Part shown: piece after piece, positions 54,928 through 63,750 of the stretch
Position numbering within the stretch: the first letter of the stretch is position 1
Layout: the number at the start of each line of letters is the position of its first letter
NCBI RefSeq assembly: GCF_002073975.1
Contig: NZ_CP020384.1
Location: 1,984,001 to 2,048,000 of the forward strand
Length of the DNA stretch: 64,000 bases
Reading direction: 5' to 3'
From: Rhodovulum sp. MB263
GTDB taxonomy: Bacteria > Pseudomonadota > Alphaproteobacteria > Rhodobacterales > Rhodobacteraceae
The notes under the pieces: model-generated
The model's database searches: none
The model's input: only the letters and a program-made list of their open reading frames with translations
Told to the model about the DNA's origin: nothing
Made by a program: the position numbers and the translations under genes

Positions 54928-56271
54928 ATGACAGAGACACTTCATATCGTCGGCGGCGGCATGGCCGGGGCCGAGGCCGCCTGGCAGGCCGCCCGGGCGG
55001 GGATCGACGTGGTGATCCACGAGATGCGCCCGAAGACCGGCACCTTCGCGCATAAATCCGGCGATCTCGCCGAAATGGTCTGCTCGAACTCGTTCCGCTC
55101 GGACGACGACGAACAGAATGCCGTGGGGCTTCTTCATTGGGAGATGCGCGCGGCGGGCAGCCTGATCATGGACATGGCCGACACCCACCGCCTGCCTGCG
55201 GGCGGCGCGCTGGCCGTCGACCGCGAGGCCTTTTCGCAAGGCGTCACGACCCGGCTTATGGACCACCCGAAGATCCGGCGTGAAGATGCTGAAATCACGT
55301 CCCTTCCAGAGGACGGCCACTGGATCTTCGCGACCGGCCCGCTGACCTCGGACGCGCTGGGTCAGGCGATCCGCACCGAGACAGGCGCCGAGGCGCTGGC
55401 CTTTTTCGACGCCATCGCGCCCATCGTTCATTTCGACAGCATCGACCTCACGAAAGCCTGGTTCCAGTCGCGCTATGACAAGGGCGAGACCGAGGAAGAG
55501 CGCACCGCCTATCTGAACTGCCCGATGGACCGCGACCAGTACGAAGCCTTCATCGACGCCCTGCTGACGGCCGAGAAGACCGCATTTCACGAGGGTGAGA
55601 CGGCGGGCTATTTCGACGGCTGCCTGCCGATCGAGGTGATGGCCGAGCGCGGCCGCGAGACGCTGCGCCATGGTCCGATGAAGCCGGTGGGGCTGACCAA
55701 TCCGCATGCGCCCGACATCAAGGCCCATGCCATCGTCCAGCTGCGCCGCGACAATGCGCTGGGGACGCTCTACAATATCGTGGGCTTCCAGACCAAGATG
55801 AAGTACGGCGCGCAAACCGATGTTTTCCGGATGATTCCGGGGCTGGAGAATGCCCGTTTCGCGCGGCTGGGCGGCATTCACCGCAACACCTTCCTGAATT
55901 CGCCGACCCTGCTCGATGCCGAATTGCGGCTGAAATCGAAGCCCCATATCCGCTTTGCCGGACAGATCACCGGGGTCGAGGGCTATGTCGAATCCTCGGC
56001 GATGGGGCTTCTGGCCGGGCGGCTGGCCGCGGCGGCGATCCAGGGCCGCAGCCTGCCCGCGGTGCCTGCCACCACGGCGACGGGCGCGCTCGTGATCCAT
56101 ATCACCGGCGGCGCCGAGGCGAAGACCTTCCAGCCCATGAACGTCAATTTCGGGCTCTTCCCGCCGGTCGACGGGCTGAAGGGCGGACGGCGCGGACGGC
56201 GCGACCGCTACAAGGGCTATAGCGACCGTGCCAAAGCGGACTGGACCGCCTGGCTGGGCGCGGCGGGCTGA
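54928..56271 (+). CDS. trmFO: Methylenetetrahydrofolate-tRNA-(uracil-5-)-methyltransferase TrmFO
   Basis: Makes m5U54 in tRNA with folate and FAD, 447 residues. FAD-binding [10 protein letters not shown] (9-18), folate region [10 protein letters not shown] (about 50-59), and catalytic Cys-containing segment [29 protein letters not shown] (about 228-257) are present. The start at 54928 places the Rossmann motif right after MTETLHIV. TrmFO is used by Gram-positive bacteria and alphaproteobacteria in place of TrmA. Confidence 0.95.
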   Translation: MTETLHIVGGGMAGAEAAWQAARAGIDVVIHEMRPKTGTFAHKSGDLAEMVCSNSFRSDDDEQNAVGLLHWEMRAAGSLIMDMADTHRLPAGGALAVDREAFSQGVTTRLMDHPKIRREDAEITSLPEDGHWIFATGPLTSDALGQAIRTETGAEALAFFDAIAPIVHFDSIDLTKAWFQSRYDKGETEEERTAYLNCPMDRDQYEAFIDALLTAEKTAFHEGETAGYFDGCLPIEVMAERGRETLRHGPMKPVGLTNPHAPDIKAHAIVQLRRDNALGTLYNIVGFQTKMKYGAQTDVFRMIPGLENARFARLGGIHRNTFLNSPTLLDAELRLKSKPHIRFAGQITGVEGYVESSAMGLLAGRLAAAAIQGRSLPAVPATTATGALVIHITGGAEAKTFQPMNVNFGLFPPVDGLKGGRRGRRDRYKGYSDRAKADWTAWLGAAG

Positions 56272-56335
56272 GCGCTTCACATTCGCGCCGCGCGCCCCAT
56301 ATAGGACGCGACCGCTCCCGATCCGCCGAGGCCCG

Positions 56336-56530
56336 ATGCTCTACGTTCTCGCCCTGTTCCTGCCGCCGCTCTCGATCCTGCTGATCGGGCGTTGGTTCGT
56401 CGCGCTGGTGACGCTGGTGATCTGGATCCCGGCGATCATCTTCTCGGGCGGGCTGACCCATCCGATGTTCATCATCCTGGCCTGGATCCTAATCTTTCAG
56501 CGCGGGGCAGACCGCCGGGCGGGGCTTTAG
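56336..56530 (+). CDS. Small two-helix membrane protein (Pmp3-like)
   Basis: A 64-residue protein with two long hydrophobic segments (about 3-20 and 24-54), containing FLPPLSILLIGRW near residue 8 and WIPAIIF near 30. This is close to the UPF0057/Pmp3 pattern (FLPP...WIPG..), but the second motif is changed. If it is Pmp3-like it may protect the membrane under salt stress. It starts 65 bases after trmFO. Confidence 0.65.
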   Translation: MLYVLALFLPPLSILLIGRWFVALVTLVIWIPAIIFSGGLTHPMFIILAWILIFQRGADRRAGL

Positions 56531-56572
56531 GCACTCTGGCCCTTGCCCCCGGCGCGCGCTAGCAAAGGCGTC

Positions 56573-57403
56573 ATGCGCACCCGCTTTGCCCCTTCTCCCA
56601 CCGGCCCCCTGCATCTGGGCCATGCCTTCGCGGCCCTGACCGCGTTCGGGCGCGGCGAGATGCTGCTGAGGATCGAGGATATCGACACCGCCCGGTCACG
56701 CCCCGAATGGGAGGCGCAGATCCATGACGATCTGACCTGGCTCGGGCTCGACTGGCCGCGCCCGGTGCTGCGCCAGTCCGAGCGGCTCGCGGCCTATCGC
56801 GCCGCGCTCGACCGGCTGGGGGCGATGGGGCTGACCTATCCCTGCCGCTGCCGCCGCAGCGATATCCGCGCCGCCCTGTCGGCACCGCAGGCGGGCGCGC
56901 CGGTATTGGGACCCGACGGGCTGGTCTATCCCGGTACCTGCCGGGGGCGAAGGCTGGCAGAAGCCGGGCCCGGGGACGCGATCCGGCTCGACATGGCCCG
57001 GGCGCTCGAGCGGCTGGGCCCCGCCCTGCCCGGCTTCACCGAGACCGGGCCCGCACAGCCGGGACGGCACCGGCTTGACGCGCGCGCGCTGATCGAAACC
57101 GTGGGCGATGTGGTTCTCGCCCGGCGCGATCTGGGCACCTCCTACCATCTGGCCGTGGTGGTCGATGACGCCTTCCAGCAGATCGACGAGGTCACGCGCG
57201 GCGAGGATCTGTTCGAGGCGACCCCGATCCATGTGCTGCTGCAGGCGCTGCTGGGCCTGCCGACGCCTGCCTATCACCACCACCGGCTGATCCTGGACGC
57301 GGCCGGCAAGCGGCTGGCCAAGCGCGACGACGCCCGCGCCATCGCCGCCTATCGCACCGAGGGGGCAACGCCTGCCGACATCCGCCGCATGGTCGGGCTT
57401 TAA
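56573..57403 (+). CDS. gluQ: Glutamyl-Q tRNA(Asp) synthetase
   Basis: Attaches glutamate to queuosine of tRNA-Asp, 276 residues. It is a truncated glutamyl-tRNA synthetase lacking the anticodon domain. Signatures: RFAPSPTGPLHLGHA (4-18), the zinc site Cys in YPCRCRRSDIR and YPGTCRG, and KRLAKRDDARAI (about 245-256) as the KMSKS-like loop. It ends in a four-base overlap with the convergent hisI gene. Confidence 0.93.
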   Translation: MRTRFAPSPTGPLHLGHAFAALTAFGRGEMLLRIEDIDTARSRPEWEAQIHDDLTWLGLDWPRPVLRQSERLAAYRAALDRLGAMGLTYPCRCRRSDIRAALSAPQAGAPVLGPDGLVYPGTCRGRRLAEAGPGDAIRLDMARALERLGPALPGFTETGPAQPGRHRLDARALIETVGDVVLARRDLGTSYHLAVVVDDAFQQIDEVTRGEDLFEATPIHVLLQALLGLPTPAYHHHRLILDAAGKRLAKRDDARAIAAYRTEGATPADIRRMVGL

Positions 57404-57759
57404 TCCGCCATCGGCGACAGGATCTCGACCTCGGCCCCGTCGCGGATCGCGGTGTAGAAACAGCTCCGGCGGTTTGTATGGCAGGCCGGGCCCGCCTGCT
57501 CGACCAGCACCAGCAGGCAGTCGCGGTCGCAATCGACGCGCATCTCGATCAGGCGCTGGACATGGCCGCTGGTCTCGCCCTTGACCCAGAAGGCCTGGCG
57601 CGAGCGCGACCAGTAGGTGACGCGCCCGGTTTCCAGCGTGCGCGCCACCGCCTCGGCATTCATCCAGGCCATCATCAGCACCGTTCCGGCCTCGTCCTGG
57701 GCAATGGTCGGGATCAGCCCGTCCGCATTATAGGTGAGGCTCGCTGGGTCGAAGGCCAT
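57400..57759 (-). CDS. hisI: Phosphoribosyl-AMP cyclohydrolase
   Basis: Third step of histidine synthesis, 119 residues. Zinc/magnesium ligands in MRVDCDRDCLLVLVEQAG (about 73-90: Asp, Asp, Cys) and CHTNRRSCFY (about 92-101), and the substrate motif MMAWMNAEAVART. It converges with gluQ and stands apart from other his genes. Start ATG at 57759 with GGAGTTCCC upstream. Confidence 0.93.
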   Translation of the reverse strand: MAFDPASLTYNADGLIPTIAQDEAGTVLMMAWMNAEAVARTLETGRVTYWSRSRQAFWVKGETSGHVQRLIEMRVDCDRDCLLVLVEQAGPACHTNRRSCFYTAIRDGAEVEILSPMAD

Positions 57760-57826
57760 TCGGGAACTCCTTTGAATTCGGGCGCGCGCGGGTTATTTAG
57801 GAAAGATGCGCGGGGAAGGAAACGCC

Positions 57827-58282
57827 ATGCAGGCCCAGAACGATCTGATCAAGCTCTATTCGCAGAAGATCCTGGCACTCGCCGCCGAGATCCCGCATCT
57901 CGACCGGCTCGAGGCGCCGATGGGCACGGCGCGCAAGCGCTCGCCGCTTTGCGGCTCGACGGTCACGGTCGATCTCGATGTCAGGGACGGGCGGATCATA
58001 CGCTTCGGGCAGGATGTGAAGGCCTGTGCGCTCGGTCAGGCCGCGGCCTCGGTCGTGGGCTCGGCCATCATCGGATGCAGCCGCGCCCAGATCGAGACCG
58101 CGCGCGACCAGTTGCACGCGATGCTGAAGCAGGAGGGCCCGGTGCCCGCCGCCCCCTTCGAGGGGCTCGAGGTGCTGCTGCCCGCACGGGACTACAAGAA
58201 CCGCCATGCCTCGATCATGCTGTCGCTCGAAGCCACGCTCGATGCCTTCGACGCGGCCGAGGCCGCAGCCTCCTGCGCCTGA
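57827..58282 (+). CDS. Iron-sulfur scaffold protein, NifU/IscU N-terminal type (SufU-like)
   Basis: A 151-residue IscU-type scaffold. Cysteines in SPLCGSTVTVDL (Cys42), DVKACALGQAAASVV (Cys66, with the conserved pattern C-A-x-G) and SAIIGC (Cys80-like) would hold the cluster; the C-terminus is extended with a second helix. SufU in Gram-positive bacteria and this alphaproteobacterial type deliver sulfur or clusters. GGAAGGAAAC precedes the ATG. Divergent from hisI. Confidence 0.82.
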   Translation: MQAQNDLIKLYSQKILALAAEIPHLDRLEAPMGTARKRSPLCGSTVTVDLDVRDGRIIRFGQDVKACALGQAAASVVGSAIIGCSRAQIETARDQLHAMLKQEGPVPAAPFEGLEVLLPARDYKNRHASIMLSLEATLDAFDAAEAAASCA

Positions 58283-58418
58283 GCCACGGGCTCCGTTCCC
58301 CAAGAGAAGATTGCAGCCTCGGGTTCGCGCATGGCCCGAACCGGCAGGACGATGCGCCCGGGCGCGGCGCAGCCCGTAAGGCCGAGCGCCGGGACCGAGG
58401 TCCCTGCGCTCGACCGGA

Positions 58419-59813
58419 TCAGCGGGTGATGAGTTCGGGCCCCATCAGCGATGTCGGCAGCCAGGTCGAGATCCAGGGCACATAGGTCACCAGGATCAGG
58501 AACACGAAAAGCACCGCGAGGAAGGGCAGCGCCGCGCGCACCACCCGCATCATCGGCATGCCCGCCACACCCGAGGTGACGAAGAGGTTCAGCCCGACCG
58601 GCGGCGTGATCATCCCGATCTCCATGTTCACCACCATGATGATGCCGAGGTGGATCGGATCGACGCCCAGCTCGACGGCGATCGGGAAGACCAGCGGTGC
58701 CACGATCACGATCAGCCCCGAGGGCTCCATGAACTGGCCGCCGATCAGCAGGATCACGTTGACCACGATCAGGAACATGATCTTGCCGAAACCGGCCTCG
58801 AGCATCGCGCCGGCGATCTTCTGCGGGACCTGCTCGTCGGTCAGCACATGCTTGAGGATCAGCGCATTGGCGATGATGAACATCAGCATGATCGTGAGCT
58901 TGGCCGCATCGAGGAGCGTGCGCCTCGTGTCGCGGTGGATGAAGCCGGTCAAAAGCGCCTGCGGCTTCTGCCAGAGCGCCACGGGCCCGCGCCCGTCCCG
59001 CGGTTTCAGCGGGCCCATGTCGCGATAGACGAAGATCGCGATCAGGAAGGCATAGACCGAGGCGACCGCGGCGGCTTCGGTCGGCGTGAAGATGGCCGAG
59101 GCGACGCCCGGAATGCCGTAGATGCCGCCCATGATGATGGCGATCAGCATCAGCCCCCAGAAGGCCTCGCGGAAGCTTTCCCAGACCTCGCCCCAGCCCT
59201 GCCATTCGCCCTTGGGCATGCCCTTGACATGGGCCATCACATAGATCGCGGTCATCAGCATCAGGCCCGCGAGGGTGCCGGGGATGACGCCCGCGAGGAA
59301 CATCCGCCCGACCGAGACATCGGTCGCCGAGGCATAGACCACCATCACGATGGAGGGCGGGATGAGAATGCCCAGCGTGCCCGCGTTGCAGATCACCCCG
59401 GCCGCGAAATCGCGGCTGTAGCCGACCTTGCGCATCGCCGCGATCACGATCGAGCCGATGGCGACCACGGTCGCGGGCGACGAACCCGAGAGGGCTGCGA
59501 ACAGCATGCAGGCAAAGACGCCCGCGATGGCCAGCCCGCCCCGCATATGCCCGACGCAGGCGATGGCAAAGCGGATGATCCGCCGCGCGACGCCGCCCGT
59601 CGACATGAAGCTCGAGGCCAGGATGAAGAAGGGAATGGCCAGAAGCGTGTAATGCCCCGCCATCGCCTGATAGAGCGACTGCGCCACCGCGGCCAGCGAG
59701 GTATCGGAAAACAGCAGCAGGAAGATGATCGAGGCCATGCCCAGCGAGACCGCGATCGGCACGCCGATCAGGAGAAACCCGACAACCATGACAAACAACA
59801 ACACGACATGCAT
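58419..59813 (-). CDS. dctM: TRAP transporter large permease DctM
   Basis: Large membrane subunit of a tripartite ATP-independent periplasmic transporter, 464 residues with about 12-13 hydrophobic segments. The region IFLLLFSDTSLAAVAQSLYQAMAGHYTLLAIPFFILASSFMSTGGVARRIIRF (about 28-80) is the typical DctM first part. An extra loop at about 270-330 (KPRDGRGPVALWQK) is seen. It is the last gene of dctPQM; the DctQ start is three bases upstream. Confidence 0.92.
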   Translation of the reverse strand: MHVVLLFVMVVGFLLIGVPIAVSLGMASIIFLLLFSDTSLAAVAQSLYQAMAGHYTLLAIPFFILASSFMSTGGVARRIIRFAIACVGHMRGGLAIAGVFACMLFAALSGSSPATVVAIGSIVIAAMRKVGYSRDFAAGVICNAGTLGILIPPSIVMVVYASATDVSVGRMFLAGVIPGTLAGLMLMTAIYVMAHVKGMPKGEWQGWGEVWESFREAFWGLMLIAIIMGGIYGIPGVASAIFTPTEAAAVASVYAFLIAIFVYRDMGPLKPRDGRGPVALWQKPQALLTGFIHRDTRRTLLDAAKLTIMLMFIIANALILKHVLTDEQVPQKIAGAMLEAGFGKIMFLIVVNVILLIGGQFMEPSGLIVIVAPLVFPIAVELGVDPIHLGIIMVVNMEIGMITPPVGLNLFVTSGVAGMPMMRVVRAALPFLAVLFVFLILVTYVPWISTWLPTSLMGPELITR

Positions 59814-59816
59814 GGT

Positions 59817-60512
59817 TCAGGCGTCCTTCTCGCGGGCGGCTTCCTCGACCGCGTCTTCGGCTTCATGGCTGACGATCAGCCCCTGCTGGCGGCCGGTGAC
59901 GATCCGGAATGCCGCCTCGACCAGCCTGTACAGCATCATCGCCACGCCGAAGGGAATGATCGCATAGGGCACGGCGATAGGGAGTTTCTCGTAAGGGTCC
60001 TCGCCCTCGGGCAGGAACAGATATTCCAGCGGCGCGCGCAGGATCTCGGGCAGCGGGATCCGTTCGGTCGGCACGTAGCCGCGATAATCCCAGGGCTTAA
60101 GTTCCTTGAGGCCGGTCGGGAACCAGTGCCCGGTGGTCGGCGGAAGGTTGGCAAAGGGCGCCCAGTAATCCCAGGCCCCCTTCATCATCAGCGCCGCATA
60201 GACCAGGCAGATCGCCACCGCGACCAGCGACAACAGCCGCTGGCTTCGCGACGACACCATGTTGAGGACTGCGTCCACGCCGAGGTGCATGGTGATCTTG
60301 AAGCCATAGGCGATGCCGAACAGCACCAGCCAGGCAAACAGGGTCAGCGTCAGCTCGAGGCTCCAGACCAGGCTTGCGTTAAAGCCGTAACGCAGCACCA
60401 CGTTGACAAAGGTGACCAGCACCATGAGCCCCAGAAGAAGGGCGATCACCGTCTCTTCGACGGCATGAACCGCGCGCCCCAGCGCGGTCCTTGGCCGATA
60501 GGCTCCACTCAT
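59817..60512 (-). CDS. dctQ: TRAP transporter small permease DctQ
   Basis: Small membrane subunit, 231 residues with four hydrophobic segments; the pattern VLRYGFNASLVWSLELTLTLFAWLVLFG near 40-67 is a DctQ signature. It is longer than usual (about 160-200) because of a polar loop between helices 3 and 4 (about 120-170, with PTERIPLPEILRAPLEYLF). It lies between dctP and dctM in the operon. Confidence 0.88.
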   Translation of the reverse strand: MSGAYRPRTALGRAVHAVEETVIALLLGLMVLVTFVNVVLRYGFNASLVWSLELTLTLFAWLVLFGIAYGFKITMHLGVDAVLNMVSSRSQRLLSLVAVAICLVYAALMMKGAWDYWAPFANLPPTTGHWFPTGLKELKPWDYRGYVPTERIPLPEILRAPLEYLFLPEGEDPYEKLPIAVPYAIIPFGVAMMLYRLVEAAFRIVTGRQQGLIVSHEAEDAVEEAAREKDA

Positions 60513-60600
60513 CGCCCCAAGCCTCCCTCTGGCATGGCGAAACCGCGCCGGGAACGGCGGCCCCCTGACGGAAGCCGCCGCCCTGCACGGTCACAAAGCG

Positions 60601-61599
60601 TCAGTATTGTTCGTTGATTTCCTGCGCCACCGCGATGGCATCGGCACCGACATCGGCCTCGAACTGGGCCCAGACCGGTTTCATGACGTCAACCCAGGCC
60701 TGACGCTGCTCGGGCGTCAGCGTGCGCACCGTGGTGCCCGCCTCGATGATCGCCTGCTTGGCCGCTTCGTTGACATTGGTCGATTCGGTGTTCCGCTCGA
60801 CCGTCACCTCCTGCAGGATCGTGGCAAGCTGGTCGCGGATCTCGGGATCGAGCCCCTCCCACCATTCGACCGAGGTCACGACCATGTAGTCGATCACGCC
60901 GTGATTGGATTCGGTGATGCCGTCCTGCACCTCGAAGAATTTCTGGGTGTAGATGTTCGACCAGGTATTCTCCTGGCCGTCGACGACGCCGGTCTGCAAC
61001 GCGCCATAGACCTCGGAGAAGGCCATCGGCTGCGGGCTGGCATCGAGCGCCTCCATCTGCGCCACCAGCACGTCCGAGGCCTGCACCCGGAATTTCAGCC
61101 CTTTGGCATCCCCGGGCAGCAGCAGCGGCTTGTCGGCCGAGAACTGCTTGAGCCCGTTATGCCAGAAGGCCAGCCCCAGAAGGCCCCGGCGCATCATCGA
61201 CTGCTTCATCGCCTCGCCGGTCTCGGAGGTCTGGAACGCGTCGATGGCGTCCATGTTCTTGAACATGAAGGGCAGATCGAAGATCCGCAGCTTCTTGGTG
61301 TATTTCTCGAATTTCGACAGCGACGGCGCGGCCATCTGCACATCGCCGTTCAGCATCGCCTCCAGCACCTTGTCGTCATCGTAAAGCGTGGTGTTGGGAT
61401 AGACCTCCATGCAAACCTTGCCGTCCATCTCCTTGTTGACCCGCGAGGCGAGCAGGTCGGCGGCAAGCCCCTTGGGGCTGGTCGCGCTGGTCACATGGCT
61501 GAACTTGATCACGGTCTCGCCCGGATCGCAGTCCGCAAGAGCGGCTCCGGCGGACAGGGTCAGCGCCATGGCCGTGGCGACGGTAGTCAGAGCTTTCAT
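60601..61599 (-). CDS. dctP: TRAP transporter substrate-binding protein DctP
   Basis: Periplasmic binding protein, 332 residues. The signal peptide is at 1-22 (ending AALAD), and the mature protein begins PGETVIKFSHVTSATSPKG; the carboxylate-binding Arg region (FRVQASDVLVAQMEALDASPQPMAFSEVYGALQTGVVDGQENTWSNI near 160-210) is typical of C4-dicarboxylate DctP. AGGGAGG is seven bases upstream. Substrate likely malate, succinate or fumarate. Confidence 0.9.
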   Translation of the reverse strand: MKALTTVATAMALTLSAGAALADCDPGETVIKFSHVTSATSPKGLAADLLASRVNKEMDGKVCMEVYPNTTLYDDDKVLEAMLNGDVQMAAPSLSKFEKYTKKLRIFDLPFMFKNMDAIDAFQTSETGEAMKQSMMRRGLLGLAFWHNGLKQFSADKPLLLPGDAKGLKFRVQASDVLVAQMEALDASPQPMAFSEVYGALQTGVVDGQENTWSNIYTQKFFEVQDGITESNHGVIDYMVVTSVEWWEGLDPEIRDQLATILQEVTVERNTESTNVNEAAKQAIIEAGTTVRTLTPEQRQAWVDVMKPVWAQFEADVGADAIAVAQEINEQY

Positions 61600-62475
61600 G
61601 CGATCCTCCCTTGAGATCTGTTTTGGTGTCTGACGCCCTCCCCCTCGAGGACGCAGGCCCGGTTTATTGCCGATGATACATCTAGTCTCAAGTGGAACCA
61701 ATTGCCCATACTAGGGAACTGCGCGCAAAAGTCGCCCCCCCTGGGAACCCGCCTGTCAAAGCCCTTGCCGGTCGATTGCGGCCATTCCTCCGGTCAGAAA
61801 CGGTTGCACGCGGTTTCTCGTCGACCGGCCGCCGCATCCCGCAGTTGGCCGAATTGCGCGAAAGCCCCGCAATCCCTGTCCGTGGCGCCGGAATTGCGGT
61901 GGCGCGGTCGTGGGCATCCTGCCGGGGCCGAGGCGCAATCGGAAACCGGGATTGTCGAAATGGCAACCGGTATTCGAGGCAATATCGCCTCCGCTCCCGC
62001 CATCGCCCGGCGCCGTGAGATCGATGTGTCGGAGCGAAGCCCGCACTCCTGCGGCCATGCGAGGGCCACTGGCAGAGATGCGCCGCAACCGCGGACGGGC
62101 CAGAGGCATGTCGGCAAAGGTCACCGAGAGAGACCGCGTGCACTGCAATCTGCCGGGTCTGATCTTTTCCTTGCCAGATTTTAATATTCTTCCAAATATC
62201 AAAAGAACTAAAGGCGATTGCACCGGAGAATGTATCGCCGCCGGGAAGACATTCTGCCCTGGCCGCGCGGAAGACATGATGTCCCTATCGGTGATGCGGC
62301 ATGGTTTCGCCCCGGACATTCCCGCTTGATTTGAGTCATGGTGGCGGCTACCGCAATTGGCGAAAACCTGGCCCGCCGGGTGATAACGGCATTGCGACCT
62401 GCCTGAGGCCGCTATTGGGGTTTTCCCGCCCGAGAAGGACACCTAGAAGGAGGAACGGGGCATCTGCCCCGTCAC
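61600..62475. other. Long gap between dctP and fpr
   Basis: About 875 bases, the longest gene-free stretch outside the phage. A 228-codon minus-strand frame (61756-62442) has an odd composition (many Arg, Gly, Pro, His), no binding site and no domain, so it is treated as a shadow. 62160-62230 is AT-rich (for example TTTTAATATTCTTCC) and might hold promoters. I see no terminator or operator that I can defend. Confidence 0.4.
62445..62473 (+). promoter_or_regulatory. Ribosome binding site and hairpin before fpr
   Basis: AGAAGGAGG at 62445-62453 is followed by a perfect 7-bp hairpin (ACGGGGC 62455-62461, loop ATCT, GCCCCGT 62466-62472). The hairpin lies between the binding site and the start codons GTG (62476) and ATG (62485). 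Folding it brings the binding site to four bases from the GTG or 13 bases from the ATG. Confidence 0.5.
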
Positions 62476-62484
62476 GTGACACTG

Positions 62485-63300
62485 ATGAACCAGCAGACTG
62501 CCGTGACAGAGCCCGCCAAGAAAACCCTGCCCGATGCGCAGACCGTGACCGAGGTCCGCCACTATACCGACCGGTTGTTCTATTTTCGCACGTCGCGGCC
62601 GCAATCGCTGCGGTTCCGTTCGGGCGAGTTCGTGATGATCGGGCTGCCCGGCGATAACGGCAAGCCGATCATGCGCGCCTATTCGATCGCCTCGCCCTCC
62701 TGGGATGACGGGCTCGACTTCTATTCGATCAAGGTCCAGGACGGCCCGCTGACCTCGAAGCTGCAGCATATCCAGCCCGGCGACGAGATCATCCTGCGGC
62801 CCAAGCCCGTCGGCACGCTAGTCCTGGACGCGCTCCTGCCCGGCAAGCGGCTGTGGTTCCTCGCGACCGGCACCGGCATCGCCCCCTTCGCCAGCCTGAT
62901 GCGCGACCCCGATACCTATGAGCGGTATGACGAGGTCATCATGATGCATACCTGCCGCGAGGTGGCGGAACTGGAATTCGGGCGCCAGCTGGTCGAGAGC
63001 CTGCCCGAAGACCCGCTGATCGGGGAATTCGTCGGCAACAAGCTGAAATACTACCCCACGACCACCCGTGAGACCTCGAAATGGATGGGGCGGGTCACCG
63101 ACAACCTCGCCTCGGGCAAGGTCTTCGCCGATCTCGGCCTCGCGGGCACGCAGATGGATCCGGCCACCGACCGCGCCATGGTCTGCGGCTCGCTCGATTT
63201 CAACAAGGACGTGATGGCGATCATGGAAGGCTGGGGCCTCAATGAGGGCGCCAATTCCGAGCCTGCCGAATATGTGGTCGAGAAGGCCTTCGTCGGCTGA
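62485..63300 (+). CDS. fpr: Ferredoxin-NADP(+) reductase
   Basis: FAD enzyme that moves electrons between NADPH and ferredoxin or flavodoxin, 271 residues from the ATG at 62485. FAD-binding RAYSIASPSWDD (about 62-73), NADP-binding GTGIAPFASLMRD (about 128-140), and the C-terminal EYVVEKAFVG, of the bacterial subclass with a C-terminal extension that controls hydride transfer. A GTG at 62476 is an alternative start that would add three residues. Rhodobacter FPR takes part in oxidative stress and nitrogen fixation electron flow. Confidence 0.9.
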   Translation: MNQQTAVTEPAKKTLPDAQTVTEVRHYTDRLFYFRTSRPQSLRFRSGEFVMIGLPGDNGKPIMRAYSIASPSWDDGLDFYSIKVQDGPLTSKLQHIQPGDEIILRPKPVGTLVLDALLPGKRLWFLATGTGIAPFASLMRDPDTYERYDEVIMMHTCREVAELEFGRQLVESLPEDPLIGEFVGNKLKYYPTTTRETSKWMGRVTDNLASGKVFADLGLAGTQMDPATDRAMVCGSLDFNKDVMAIMEGWGLNEGANSEPAEYVVEKAFVG

Positions 63301-63395
63301 CATCCCGCCATCAGGCAGCTTCAGATGCGCCCTGTCCGGATCTCTCCCCGGGCGGGGCGTTTCTGTATCCGGGGCGACAGATCCGCGCAGCGAGA

Positions 63396-63433
63396 TAAAA
63401 AAACCGCCGCACTCCCGGGCAGGAGGCGGCGGT
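63396..63433 (-). terminator. Rho-independent terminator of the small SOS-type gene
   Basis: Minus strand: ACCGCCGC (63433-63426 region) pairs with GCGGCGGT (63410-63403), 15-base loop, followed by TTTTTT. It lies about 90 bases downstream of the 51-residue gene and also after fpr on the other strand. Confidence 0.8.
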
Positions 63434-63521
63434 CAGGAAGCGGTCCGGCGCACGGAAGAGGCAGACTTCGAAACGACCCGGGGACGGGTCCGGCACTGGA
63501 CAGCAGGCAGAGGGAACAGTC

Positions 63522-63677
63522 TCAGACGAGGCCCGGCAGATGCAGCCCCGCGATCAGCAGAACCATCAGTGCAGCAGCTCCCGCGGCGTCCTGCCAAAGC
63601 GTGGCGCGGCAGCGGTTCAGAACGGATCTCAGCTCGGTCAGCATGGGTTTGGGCTCCCGTTTGATCGGTGTTGCCAT
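63522..63677 (-). CDS. 51-residue membrane protein under a LexA-type box; candidate SOS cell-division inhibitor
   Basis: A short gene on the minus strand. The product starts with a basic, soluble segment (MATPIKREPKPMLTELRSVLNRCRATLWQD) and ends with one hydrophobic helix (residues about 31-50, Ala/Leu/Met/Val/Ile rich), so it should be a single-pass inner-membrane protein. A GTTC-N7-GTTC box lies 31-45 bases upstream of the ATG, and a terminator follows, so it is a complete unit. It lies after recG, a DNA repair gene. By analogy with Caulobacter SidA (29 residues, SOS-induced, blocks division) it may stop division after DNA damage. The binding site is weak. The box and coding unit are seen; the role is inferred. 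Confidence 0.65.
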   Translation of the reverse strand: MATPIKREPKPMLTELRSVLNRCRATLWQDAAGAAALMVLLIAGLHLPGLV

Positions 63678-63707
63678 TTTGTTCTCATTTTCAGGGGTGC
63701 CTGTAAA

Positions 63708-63722
63708 GAACTTTTTAGGAAC
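63708..63722 (-). promoter_or_regulatory. LexA (SOS) box, GTTC-N7-GTTC
   Basis: Minus strand reads GTTC, CTAAAAA, GTTC, the exact alphaproteobacterial LexA consensus described for Rhodobacter and Caulobacter. It lies between recG and the 51-residue gene, 31 bases from the latter's start codon. Confidence 0.8.
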
Positions 63723-63750
63723 ATTTTGATTTGCCTTCCGAATCAGCTCG

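Noticed and set aside
61756-62442. 228-codon minus-strand frame in the dctP-fpr gap
   Set aside because: Odd composition, no binding site or domain, and no neighbours to support it.
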